From Psychrobacter sp. UBA3962 (GTDB taxonomy: Bacteria; Pseudomonadota; Gammaproteobacteria; Pseudomonadales; Moraxellaceae), in assembly GCF_002385225.1 (NCBI RefSeq), contig NZ_DGDC01000029.1, positions 1 to 54,992 on the forward strand: a DNA stretch of 54,992 nucleotides, read 5' to 3'. The translations under genes and the position numbers were made by a program. Of this stretch, positions 45,722-54,095 are shown in pieces (the stretch's first letter is position 1; each line of letters starts with the position of its first letter). Under the pieces are notes generated by a model. It was not told the origin of the DNA. It ran no database searches and saw only the letters and a program-made list of their open reading frames with translations.

Positions 45722-45750
45722 AAAAAAACTGGGCCATGGGCCCAGTTTTT
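45722..45750. terminator. Bidirectional terminator
   Basis: Arms AAAAACTGGG and CCCAGTTTTT with a short GC loop form a stem with A and T runs on both sides, between the nitroreductase gene and the unknown gene on the minus strand. Confidence 0.88.
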
Positions 45751-45818
45751 AGTTTCTGCCAACAGGTATAAAAAGCTTTCGTTGGATAATACCTTTAGAT
45801 CAATAATCGTCTGGCCAA

Positions 45819-46199
45819 TTAATGATGATCACTGTCTGCATAAGACTGCAAACCTAAGGCCGGAGTCGCTGGCAATTCTCTTTCTTGTTTAAAAAAACGA
45901 GATTTACCTTCTAAGATTTTATTAACATCTTTAATCAAATCTTCAATGACATCATCATAAATACCAAGGTTAAGCTCTCTGTCAAAACCAGTGTAAGCAT
46001 GCTTACGCGCAGCAGAACGTACATCGGTAATACCATGTTTTTGGAAGAAAATATCTACGCGGCCATCGCTGTTTAGGACACAGGTTAGTATGCCATCATC
46101 AACTTCTAAGTCGTAACGCTCAGGGATAAAAATATAATCGTCCACATCCAGCAACTCTTTTTCAACCGTACGGGTTAATAATGATTTGATATCAAACAA
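45819..46199 (-). CDS. Conserved-looking hypothetical protein with TTG start
   Basis: A 126-residue protein that I do not recognise. It is polar and acidic, with no membrane segment or signal, and ends in Asp-Ser-Asp-His-His. The start is TTG: an ideal AAGGAG lies seven bases upstream and no in-frame ATG or GTG lies near, so the TTG seems the true start (this may limit expression). The sequence has regular alternating strands at 20-60 and a helical segment at about 75-100, suggesting a small folded domain. It stands alone, ending at a terminator shared with the nitroreductase gene. Confidence 0.65.
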   Translation of the reverse strand: MFDIKSLLTRTVEKELLDVDDYIFIPERYDLEVDDGILTCVLNSDGRVDIFFQKHGITDVRSAARKHAYTGFDRELNLGIYDDVIEDLIKDVNKILEGKSRFFKQERELPATPALGLQSYADSDHH

Positions 46200-46473
46200 A
46201 ATGACACTCCTTCTAGCTATACAATTTGGTTATATTTAGTAGTTATAAAATAATCAGGTAAATATAGCTGTTATAAATTTTTATTATTTAACTTATTATT
46301 TAACACAGGAAGATTTAAAATCTCTCTACCTTATTATTTCAATCTATACTACAAGATGACTGACCCTTTTTTAAGTTAGCTAGTGTAAATCTACGTTGAT
46401 GATTAGCAAACATCCCAAAATCAACCCTACCTTTTATGATTATCAGTCTTCAATATCCATCAAAGCGCAGCAG

Positions 46474-47421
46474 CTAATTTTGGCTAACAAATTCATTAAT
46501 TTGCTGAGTTAATACTTGCCATAATTTCACTTGAGAAGCTCTACTGCCTGCACCCAGATGCGGACTTAAAATGACACGGGGGTGAGATTGTTTCGCCAGT
46601 TTTACAATAGGGTCGCTCTCATCAGCAGGCTCTTGCTCAAACACATCAGTGGCAAAACCTGAAACCTTCCCACCTTTAATGGCTTGCGCCATCGCTTGAG
46701 TGTCGACGACTTGCCCGCGGGCCACATTAACCACCACTGGATTTCTAGCCATTTTGGCAATAGCCTCTTCATCAATAAGGTGCTTAGTCTCTTTAGTTAA
46801 GGGGCAATGTAAGCTAAGGACATCTGACTGCGCCAAAACTGTATCAAAATCAGTATAGTCATTATTACGTGGTTTTCTGCCTTTACGCTCGGCCCAAAGC
46901 ACTTTCATGCCATAAGCTTCTGCAATCTTAGAAACTCGTTTACCAATGTCCCCCAGCCCAATCAGACCTAAAGTCAAACCTTCTAAATCGACAATTTCAG
47001 CCTGTATAACCCCTGCTCTGCCTTTTTGCTTCCAACTACCATCCATCACTTTATTGTGATAGTTAACCCCTGCCCTCATGGCATTGAGCAACAGCATAAA
47101 GGTATGTTCGGCCACCGTTGCAGTCGCAAAGCTAGGCGAGTTCAACACTTTAACACCGTTATCATCACAGGCTTCAATATCCACTTGGTTTGTGCCCACA
47201 GAGGTCAGATGAATTAGCTTTAGATGGGGTAAAGACTGGATCACTTCACGCTCAATTCTTAAGCTACCCACAATCATGATATCCGCATCTTGGCAACGTT
47301 CAATAATCACCGAATTGTCTTGTAGAGTGCCACGATAACGAATCAGCTCACCAAGCTTTTCAGGCGTGGTTAACTCAATGCCTTGAGCAAATCTCTCCTC
47401 ATCCAATAAGACCGCTTTCAT
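46474..47421 (-). CDS. D-2-hydroxyacid dehydrogenase, second copy
   Basis: A 315-residue NAD(P)-dependent dehydrogenase, paralogous along its length to the protein at 14908-15849. It shows Rossmann loop GLGDIG at 155-160 and the triad Arg235 (NVARGQ), Glu264 (FEQEP) and His288 (SPHLGAGS). After the second strand it reads WAERKGRKP, more basic than the paralogue, which hints at NADP but is not proof. An AGGAGGG ribosome site precedes the ATG. The lplA gene lies upstream on the same strand, 65 bases away. The substrate is unknown; hydroxypyruvate reductase is the nearest type. Confidence 0.88.
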   Translation of the reverse strand: MKAVLLDEERFAQGIELTTPEKLGELIRYRGTLQDNSVIIERCQDADIMIVGSLRIEREVIQSLPHLKLIHLTSVGTNQVDIEACDDNGVKVLNSPSFATATVAEHTFMLLLNAMRAGVNYHNKVMDGSWKQKGRAGVIQAEIVDLEGLTLGLIGLGDIGKRVSKIAEAYGMKVLWAERKGRKPRNNDYTDFDTVLAQSDVLSLHCPLTKETKHLIDEEAIAKMARNPVVVNVARGQVVDTQAMAQAIKGGKVSGFATDVFEQEPADESDPIVKLAKQSHPRVILSPHLGAGSRASQVKLWQVLTQQINEFVSQN

Positions 47422-47486
47422 TAAACCCTCCTTGCTTATTTTATTGATCTACATTGACAATCACTGCTATCCGATAACAGCTTGAC

Positions 47487-48491
47487 CTAGGTTGTCATCT
47501 GACCGACCAACCATTGCTCAAAGTCAGCTACCTGATCGGCCAAATCAGTCCGTTCTCTCTTCAGTGCTTGTAGCTTGGCTTGCACCTCAGCGATGGTGTA
47601 CTTCGTATCCGTTAAGGTCTGCTTTAACTCATCAATCAGCTCAACATTTAACGCATCAGAGAAGATAACCACCTCGGTAATCACCGCTTGCTGTACATCT
47701 AAATGCAGATCAACGATGCCCCAATCAAAGCGAGTTTCAATGTGGTGTGAGAAGGCCGGAGTCTTACCAAAACGCCAGTCCCAATCCGCCATCTGCTCAT
47801 AATATTTGTTGAGATGAGGCTCGCTTTTTAAGGAGGCCTCATCTAATTCCTCAACCTCTACCGTTTGCCCGTAATACTCACAAAAAGCTTCGATAATGGC
47901 TTCCGACAAGCTCTCATGAGTAACTGTGTCATTAAAGTCCACTAAGTTTGCCACGCGCGAGCGGACCGACTTAATGCCTTTGGCTTGTAGCTTCAGAGGG
48001 TGTGGATTTAGATAATCGCCCAGCTTTTGCATATTGGCATTAACCAGTAAGGTGCCGTGATGGAAGCTACGGTCAATTGCATGCTTAAAGGCACTGCCTG
48101 ATATCTTACGCTCACCCACTTGCATATCATTACGACCCGATTGAGTCGCCTCTATACCCAGTTTTTTTAGAGCATTAACGATGATTTGGAAGTTGGCATC
48201 TTGGTTATAGTCTTCTTTGGGCGATAAAAAAGTGAAGTTGGTGTTGCCTAAATCATGGAATACCGCCCCACCACCACTTTGACGGCGCGCTAAATAAACC
48301 CCATCTTGTTCCATTTTATCGGTTTTACATTCCACCCACGGGTTTTGGGAGCGGCCGATGACCACGGTCTCCGCGTTACGCCATAAGAACAGAATGTGGG
48401 TATCAGAGTCTAGCTCTTGGAATATCCAGTCTTCGGTAGCGAGGTTAAACCAGGGGTTGGTTACTTCTGATTTTAATATTCTTAGTTTCAT
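47487..48491 (-). CDS. lplA: Lipoate--protein ligase A
   Basis: Activates lipoate with ATP and attaches it to the lipoyl domains of pyruvate and 2-oxoglutarate dehydrogenases. The 334-residue protein matches E. coli LplA in length and two-domain layout. RRQSGGGAVFHDLGN at 69-83 and the catalytic Lys129 in GERKISGSAFKH are the lipoyl-AMP site, and HHGTLLVNANMQKL follows. The C-terminal accessory domain is present in the same chain. The identification is secure. Confidence 0.95.
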   Translation of the reverse strand: MKLRILKSEVTNPWFNLATEDWIFQELDSDTHILFLWRNAETVVIGRSQNPWVECKTDKMEQDGVYLARRQSGGGAVFHDLGNTNFTFLSPKEDYNQDANFQIIVNALKKLGIEATQSGRNDMQVGERKISGSAFKHAIDRSFHHGTLLVNANMQKLGDYLNPHPLKLQAKGIKSVRSRVANLVDFNDTVTHESLSEAIIEAFCEYYGQTVEVEELDEASLKSEPHLNKYYEQMADWDWRFGKTPAFSHHIETRFDWGIVDLHLDVQQAVITEVVIFSDALNVELIDELKQTLTDTKYTIAEVQAKLQALKRERTDLADQVADFEQWLVGQMTT

Positions 48492-48610
48492 AGCAAATCC
48501 TATTTATAACTACAGTTTCCATCGTTTGTTTGATATCTTAAAATACTTGCCTGCTATCAGTTAGCAAAAATGAAAACTCAAAGAGTAGTTACTTTTCTAG
48601 GTTTTTTACA

Positions 48611-49303
48611 TTATCTGCTCTGACACATATGATTTATAAAGCTTCTTAATTTTGCAACATCGGCCTCTAGCTCTTTATCTCTTTTGCCCTTGGATGCTGT
48701 TTCTATTTCGGCCTTAATTTTCGGGTCGTTAGTAGTGATAGTATAGCTTTTTTTCAGTAATTCATTATTTGCCGTAGCGCTTATTTTCGCACTAGCAAAC
48801 GTTGTAAAAAAATCATTTGGCATTTGATTAATATCTGGATAATAATTGGTCACAAAATCAACTTTAATGCCTTGTGGCTTTTGAAAATCATTACATAACC
48901 CATTATTCGACTGATATATTGCAGATTCGATAATTCCTTTGCCAAACTCGTAAAACTTAATTTTATTACAATTCCCTAAAGTATTGAATGTCTCTTTGTT
49001 TACTACGGAAATATTTTCAGGCTTGTCACCATTCAGATTAATTAAACTAAAAGATTTTTCATCACTATATTTAAATATGTTATGTTCTCGCCCGGTGTGC
49101 TTATTGACAAAATAACCTGCCACATCGTTTTCATTCAGTTGCTTGCCAATAGTATAAGCGTATTTACCAAATACCAGCTCTTGCATTGAGCCATCTGTTT
49201 CATAATACTTAATTTTGCCGTCTTTTTTTTCATCCATACTGAGGGTGGCACACGCGCTTAGAACGCCAATACTTAGTCCAGTTATTATGGTTTTCTTCAA
49301 CAT
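48611..49303 (-). CDS. Lipoprotein of unknown function, AT-rich gene
   Basis: A 230-residue protein that I do not recognise. The N-terminus MLKKTIITGLSIGVLSAC is a lipoprotein signal with lipobox LSAC, so it should be membrane-anchored. The mature part is polar, has three further Cys (GNC, GLC and MC near the C-terminus) and ends in a helical Lys/Glu stretch. The gene looks more AT-rich than its neighbours and uses many Asn, Lys and Ile codons, which may mean recent acquisition. Its ribosome site AAAGGA lies in a tandem duplication (49310-49331), so a second copy lies 11 bases further upstream. Confidence 0.7.
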   Translation of the reverse strand: MLKKTIITGLSIGVLSACATLSMDEKKDGKIKYYETDGSMQELVFGKYAYTIGKQLNENDVAGYFVNKHTGREHNIFKYSDEKSFSLINLNGDKPENISVVNKETFNTLGNCNKIKFYEFGKGIIESAIYQSNNGLCNDFQKPQGIKVDFVTNYYPDINQMPNDFFTTFASAKISATANNELLKKSYTITTNDPKIKAEIETASKGKRDKELEADVAKLRSFINHMCQSR

Positions 49304-49309
49304 ATCTTT

Positions 49310-49331
49310 AATCCTTTAATAATCCTTTAAT
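49310..49331. repeat. 11-base tandem duplication containing the ribosome site
   Basis: AATCCTTTAAT occurs twice without a gap (49310-49320 and 49321-49331); on the minus strand each copy carries AAAGGA. The inner copy sits at a normal distance from the ATG of the lipoprotein gene. Confidence 0.85.
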
Positions 49332-49392
49332 ACTCTAGATTAGATTAACTGAATGTTTAGTTTACCATCTAAAAATCAGAGATCTATCAAAT

Positions 49393-51006
49393 TTATAACT
49401 CAAAATCCTGCTGCAAAATATAGCTCATATTACGCTCAGCAAGCCCAGTAATGAAGACATAAGGGTTGACGCCAGCACTGCCTGGGATCAAAGCGCTGTC
49501 TTGGACATAAATATTTTCATGACCTTTGACCCGTCCAAACTCATCCGTGGCTTTGCCGAGCACACAACCGCCTAAGGGGTGATAGCAGAAGTTATCACCG
49601 TAGCCTTTGGTAAACAGTAAGCTTGAGAGACGGCCACCATTGGCTTTGGCTAACTTTTCAATGAGTTCTTTAGCGGCATTAACCGAATACTCATTTTGTG
49701 AGCGCTTCCAATTTAACTTCACCGTACCTGAGGCCTTGTCATAATAGTAATTGCCGCGCTCAGGGTTATCAGTAATGGCCAAATACAAAGTGGTCCAAGT
49801 CTCAAGTCCTAAGGGCAATGGAGCAATCTCAGCAAATATCTTATATTTTGAGCCGCCTCTATCCCCATCCCATAGATTAATTCCCTTCACCGGAATGGTA
49901 GACTGGGCTTCACCGGCAGCATACACGAAGTTACGCCCGGTCATGATATTGCCATTGGGCCCCCAATGCTGCCCTATATGCTCATTGAGATTATTCAATG
50001 TACCTGCCGCTTGGCTTTTTAATAGTAACTCTGAGGTTCCGGTACTGCCGGCATTTAAAAACAGCTTGTCGCAGCTGTAATACTCAATGGTATCAACACC
50101 GCCCTCTTCATTAATTACGTGCACATCAAGCTCGAGCTTACCGTCGTCTAATTGCTTAATAGCATTCACTTTACGCAGGGTTTTAACCGTCACATTGCCA
50201 GTAGCTTCCGCATCTTTTAGATAGGTCAAATCTAGCGAATACTTGCCGGCATTATTACCATAGATAACTTCACCGCCCAGGGCTGACGGATACACCTCAC
50301 CCTTGGCTTCTTGCTGCATATAATCAAAATCATAGCTGTTGCCAAAAAATTCAGTTTTTAGTCCTGCTTTATCGGCTTGACGTTCAGCGGCCCGAGTAAA
50401 CTCATAATGTTCCGAATTATTAAAGAAATCTTCTGGGATTTGACTGACCTTCAATTGTTTTAAGGCTCGTGGAAAAAAGGTGTTGTACATCTCTTCACTG
50501 TCAATCCAAGGAAAGGTTTGTTCAAAATGTGAGCGTCTTGGCTGAATGGCAATCGCCCCATTGACGATAGAGCCACCGCCATAGGCACGACCCGCAAATA
50601 CCTTTATCTCGTCATACTCAACCAAATCTAAAACACCTGGGTATTTTTTTATTCTTCTTGGAATCGGAATCGGAGCACTTGGCCAGTTTTTAAACCAACT
50701 AGAGCGCTCATCGGCAGTGATCATTTTACAAAAGGTATTGTGATTAGGAGTTCTATCCCAGCGCTTACCCATTTCCAAAATTAATACTGGGTGACCTTGC
50801 TCACTTAGACGTAAAGCACAAACGGCGCCCCCATAGCCACTGCCAACAACAATATTATTAAAGTGTCCTGCCTTTTTGACAGGGGTGTCAGCGGAGAGGG
50901 GTTGATAATTATTACCAGCCAAAGTCTGGCAGCCGCTCATGGCAGCTGAAGTACTGACCGCTCCCAGCCCAAGGCCCATGGACTTAATGAATTTACGTCG
51001 CTGCAT
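49393..51006 (-). CDS. GMC oxidoreductase, class I cholesterol-oxidase-like, Tat lipoprotein
   Basis: A 537-residue FAD enzyme. The N-terminus RRKFIKSMGLG is a twin-arginine signal, and AMSGC (Cys26) is a lipobox, so the protein is probably folded with FAD in the cytoplasm, exported by Tat and then lipidated. The FAD site VGSGYGGAVCAL lies at 54-65. The segments ADERSSWFKNW, GGGSIVNGAI and CYHPLGGCVLGKATDEFGRV recall Streptomyces cholesterol oxidase, whose catalytic Glu, His and Asn match Glu393 (FAEIAPLP), His476 and Asn514 (GVNPYVF) here. It would oxidise a 3-beta-hydroxysterol with O2, giving H2O2. The natural substrate in this organism is unknown. Confidence 0.85.
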   Translation of the reverse strand: MQRRKFIKSMGLGLGAVSTSAAMSGCQTLAGNNYQPLSADTPVKKAGHFNNIVVGSGYGGAVCALRLSEQGHPVLILEMGKRWDRTPNHNTFCKMITADERSSWFKNWPSAPIPIPRRIKKYPGVLDLVEYDEIKVFAGRAYGGGSIVNGAIAIQPRRSHFEQTFPWIDSEEMYNTFFPRALKQLKVSQIPEDFFNNSEHYEFTRAAERQADKAGLKTEFFGNSYDFDYMQQEAKGEVYPSALGGEVIYGNNAGKYSLDLTYLKDAEATGNVTVKTLRKVNAIKQLDDGKLELDVHVINEEGGVDTIEYYSCDKLFLNAGSTGTSELLLKSQAAGTLNNLNEHIGQHWGPNGNIMTGRNFVYAAGEAQSTIPVKGINLWDGDRGGSKYKIFAEIAPLPLGLETWTTLYLAITDNPERGNYYYDKASGTVKLNWKRSQNEYSVNAAKELIEKLAKANGGRLSSLLFTKGYGDNFCYHPLGGCVLGKATDEFGRVKGHENIYVQDSALIPGSAGVNPYVFITGLAERNMSYILQQDFEL

Positions 51007-51246
51007 TTTATTCCTAATATTTTTGATTTAGTGGTGATTATCGGTCACTTATAAGGGGTTAGTTTAACAACCTTAGCTTTCTGCATTCATTAGCTTACGT
51101 AATTTATTTAACACCATTTATTTAGTCGTCAGACCTAGTCTGAACCAGTGGTAAACAAGGCATATGAATAAAAAAGGTGCCTCAAGCGTTACAAATTAAG
51201 CTAAAATAGGGCTTTTGTCGCATAGCTATAAAAGCCGAGACACTCA

Positions 51247-52110
51247 ATGACCTTATCTCCTCCAAAGTTAAAAACTGACGAGTTTTTTAATCTTGAAGAT
51301 AAATGGATTCAAACCGCGTCACAAGAGATCACCCACTATTATGATCAAGGCGAGGGCCTACCTGTACTGCTACTGCATGGCTCAGGATCAGGCACTTCAG
51401 CAGCCATGACTTGGTGGCAAAATATGCCTCATCTTAGTCAGAGTTATCGTGCTATCGCTTTTGACTCTATCGGCTATGGCGAAACGGTGATTGACCCGGA
51501 CAGCACCTATGGCATCAAGCAATGGGGTGATCACACTTTACGTTTGATGGATGCTTTGAATATTGAGAAAGCTTGGCTAATGGGCAGCTCATTGGGAGGG
51601 TGGATAGCCTTACAACTGGCCTTAGATCATCCCGAACGAATTTATGGCGTGATATCCATCGGGACGGGCGGGGCTAAGCAAATCGATAAGCCCAAAGCCG
51701 CCCCTACTGCCAAACCGCAAAGCACCCTTTCAGAGGCTCTTATTAAACAGGACTTACAAAAAAATATCTGTAATGATGCGGTGGTGTGCGACACTTTAGT
51801 ACGCTTACGTTATCAAGCGGCTCTAAAAGAGCAAGCCGGCGGATTAAGGCCTACCTTATTGGCAGCACGAGATCGAGACCGTGTTCATTTTGCACTGGAC
51901 TTCGAGGGCCTAGCCAAGCTTACCCTGCCAGTATTGCTAATCCATGGGGTGAATGACAAAGTGGTTCCCTTATCACGTAGCTTGGAGCTATTAAATGTCA
52001 TGCCTAGTGCAGATGCCCACTTCTATAGCCAAGCGGGACATTGGCCTCATATTGGTAAAGCCCGTGAATTTAATGAGTTAGTCAGTAGCTATATTCAGCA
52101 TAACAGTTAA
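51247..52110 (+). CDS. Alpha/beta hydrolase, MhpC-like
   Basis: A 287-residue cytoplasmic alpha/beta hydrolase. It has the oxyanion segment LLLHGSGSGTS at 41-51, the nucleophile Ser115 in GSSLGGW, an Asp in HGVNDKVVPL, and a His in QAGHWPHIG. The GSGSGTSAAMTWW segment is typical of MhpC/BphD C-C bond hydrolases of aromatic ring breakdown, but related epoxide hydrolases and esterases look similar. It is divergent from the oxidase gene across a 240-base gap. No catabolic cluster is present here to settle its role. Confidence 0.78.
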   Translation: MTLSPPKLKTDEFFNLEDKWIQTASQEITHYYDQGEGLPVLLLHGSGSGTSAAMTWWQNMPHLSQSYRAIAFDSIGYGETVIDPDSTYGIKQWGDHTLRLMDALNIEKAWLMGSSLGGWIALQLALDHPERIYGVISIGTGGAKQIDKPKAAPTAKPQSTLSEALIKQDLQKNICNDAVVCDTLVRLRYQAALKEQAGGLRPTLLAARDRDRVHFALDFEGLAKLTLPVLLIHGVNDKVVPLSRSLELLNVMPSADAHFYSQAGHWPHIGKAREFNELVSSYIQHNS

Positions 52111-52557
52111 ATAGTAAGCGCCTTAACTGAAGTTGTTTTGGTAAAACCCCTTAACCAGACAACGCCCCTATTTATAGCGTGCTGGCCCTCTTTTTTTGTC
52201 ATCATAAGTTCATAATATTTTATTATTGTTTAACCACTGCTGATATCACTGAGGGCGCTGGTGTTACTAAGGTCATAATTAGGGGCATCACAGAAACTTA
52301 CTGTGAAAAAAATCTAAAAAAGTTAGTTTTCTGTATTGTTTTCTACTTCACTCTTCTATAGACTTGCGCCTTCCAAAAAACAAACCTCGAACCATCCCCC
52401 TCTAAGTATTACCTTGATGACCTTAGTCCCTTATTTAATACCTTATAGATTCCATTCTTAGCCACAGTTATACAGTTACCTATTTATTGACTCACTCATT
52501 AATCAGCAATTCGCTTATTAACCCTAGATAATTATTGGCATTAACAGAGATTTTAGT
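52111..52557. other. Intergenic region without recognisable features
   Basis: The 447 AT-rich bases precede the ATP-grasp gene. A frame from a GTG at 52179 to 52361 would code for 60 mainly hydrophobic residues, but it has no ribosome site and no recognisable motif. No terminator of the preceding hydrolase gene is evident. Confidence 0.4.
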
Positions 52558-53628
52558 ATGAAAAAACACGTTGTTATTTTTGAAGCTCGTGGTGGCTCTG
52601 ATAAGAGCAAATATGGCTATCGCCGCGACACCTACCCTATTATTGAATCCTTGAAAGCTCGGGGCTGGACCGCTGAGGTTATTTTTTATAGTGATGAAAA
52701 TCGGGGTGAAATCTACCGTTATACCATCGATAAAGCCGATGCGTATGTGAGCCGTATCAATCCAGGTAATCTAAAAGATGAAACAGGTTACTTCCAGATG
52801 CTACGTGAATTGGTACACCAAGGCGTTAAAGGCTTACCTCATCCTGACGTCATGATTAACTATGGTGCCAAAAACGTGGTGGAACGCCTAAAAGGCACGG
52901 CGTTAGTTCCTGTAGACGTCTACTGCTACTATGAGTATGATGAGCTAAAAAACCAGTTCCCAACCACATTGGCCAAAGGGGAACGAGTACTAAAACAAAA
53001 CCGTGGCTCTACCGGTGAAGGCATTTGGCGCGTTCAATTAAAAGACCCTAAAAAATATAAAGACGTGGCCGAGATTCCAGAAGATGCGGTATTAAAGCTG
53101 ACTGAAGCCTTAGACAACCATGTGGAAGAAAAGACATTGGGCGAATTCATCGAATTTTGCTATCAGTATCTAGAAGGTGATAACGGACTGATTTTAGATA
53201 TGCCCTTTTTACCGCGTATTAAAGAAGGCGAAATCCGGGTGTTAATGCTACGTGATAAAGCGGTGTCTGTGGTGCATAAAAAGCCCGATGAGGCTGCTGA
53301 TGCATTTTCTGCCACCCTATTCTCTGGCGCCACTTATCGCTATGATAAGCCTGAGCAATGGCAGGAAATGGTCGACGAAGTAGAGTCTAGTATTCCGATG
53401 TTACAAGCTCGTTTAGGCGGCTATGCGTTGCCACTATTGTGGACTGCTGACTTTATTTTAGACACCGATGACAAAGGCAAAGATGTCTATGTCTTGGGCG
53501 AAATTAACTCTTCTTGTGTTGGTTTCTCTACTAATCTAGAGCTTTCAGAGAACATCGCTGATGAGATTATGAATCTGATTGAAGCGGAAAGTGTGATCAA
53601 CAGCCGTTTCCCAGCCTTTAGAATTTAG
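52558..53628 (+). CDS. ATP-grasp-fold protein, Cj0069-like, substrate unknown
   Basis: A 356-residue cytoplasmic protein with features of the ATP-grasp superfamily, which joins a carboxylate to an amine or thiol by ATP. An N-terminal Rossmann-like part (about 1-100) is followed by VLKQNRGSTGEGIWRV (about 147-162), the Lys and Gly-rich ATP loop; EIRVLMLRDKAVSVVHKKP and the metal-binding GEINSSCVGFS near the end complete the set. The overall sequence resembles the uncharacterised Cj0069 family of Campylobacter and other bacteria, a recollection that I cannot check here. It stands alone with a strong terminator. RimK- or glutathione-synthetase-like chemistry is possible; no substrate can be stated. 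Confidence 0.75.
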   Translation: MKKHVVIFEARGGSDKSKYGYRRDTYPIIESLKARGWTAEVIFYSDENRGEIYRYTIDKADAYVSRINPGNLKDETGYFQMLRELVHQGVKGLPHPDVMINYGAKNVVERLKGTALVPVDVYCYYEYDELKNQFPTTLAKGERVLKQNRGSTGEGIWRVQLKDPKKYKDVAEIPEDAVLKLTEALDNHVEEKTLGEFIEFCYQYLEGDNGLILDMPFLPRIKEGEIRVLMLRDKAVSVVHKKPDEAADAFSATLFSGATYRYDKPEQWQEMVDEVESSIPMLQARLGGYALPLLWTADFILDTDDKGKDVYVLGEINSSCVGFSTNLELSENIADEIMNLIEAESVINSRFPAFRI

Positions 53629-53726
53629 GTCAACATTAAGTTTAACGCAATCATCAGCTTAGCCAGTCACTGACTAAAATTTCAGTTTAAGCTAAAGTAC
53701 TGGTTTAAGCCTGCAAAATAACAATT

Positions 53727-53763
53727 AAGACTCTCCTATAAATATAGGGGAGTCTTTTTTTTG
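53727..53763 (+). terminator. Strong rho-independent terminator of the ATP-grasp gene
   Basis: Arms AAGACTCTCCTATA and TATAGGGGAGTCTT pair with a single G-U pair and a two-base loop, followed by six or more T, about 100 bases after the stop. Confidence 0.93.
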
Positions 53764-53886
53764 GTTAATGTTTAAAGTTTTATGGCTTGTTTTATTTGGG
53801 GTTTTATTCTGGTTTTGACAACTATCGAGCTTGGTTAATTGTTTGTGGTAAATCAGCTTATCTAACAATGCATAGACTACTTTAAC

Positions 53887-53915
53887 AGTTGAACGATACC
53901 TGATAGTTGAACGAT
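53887..53915. repeat. Direct repeat AGTTGAACGAT, two copies, period 18
   Basis: The word occurs at 53887-53897 and 53905-53915. A related inverted word ACGTTCAATC lies at 53951-53960. Spacing by 18 bases puts the copies on nearly the same face of the helix, so a protein site is possible, but a simple duplication fits equally. Confidence 0.65.
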
Positions 53916-54095
53916 CTAGGGAAAATTTTTTATTAACTGAATTTTAAAATACGTTCAATCAAAGTCCATTCACATAACATCTGTTATATCAAACTCGGGT
54001 TCTTACCACTTTCAATACTAATGTTAATTTGCAGAAGGCGGTCTAAAAAATGCTCCTAATTTATTCTTAAAGCCTTTCGCTTTAAAAAACCGCTT

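Larger units (their letters stand above)
45517..45818. other. Intergenic region with two terminators
   Basis: The 302 AT-rich bases between convergent genes hold two hairpins followed by T runs (45545-45576 and 45722-45750). I see no gene or other element between them. Confidence 0.5.
53629..54023. other. Intergenic region with terminator and direct repeats
   Basis: The region after the ATP-grasp gene holds the terminator at 53727-53763 and the 11-base direct repeats at 53887-53915. Nothing else is recognised and I see no gene. Downstream lies the presumed former 3' end of the sterol desaturase gene (54024-54095). Confidence 0.45.

Noticed and set aside
52179..52361. A 60-codon hydrophobic frame
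   Set aside because: It starts at a GTG with no ribosome site, in AT-rich DNA, with no family resemblance.
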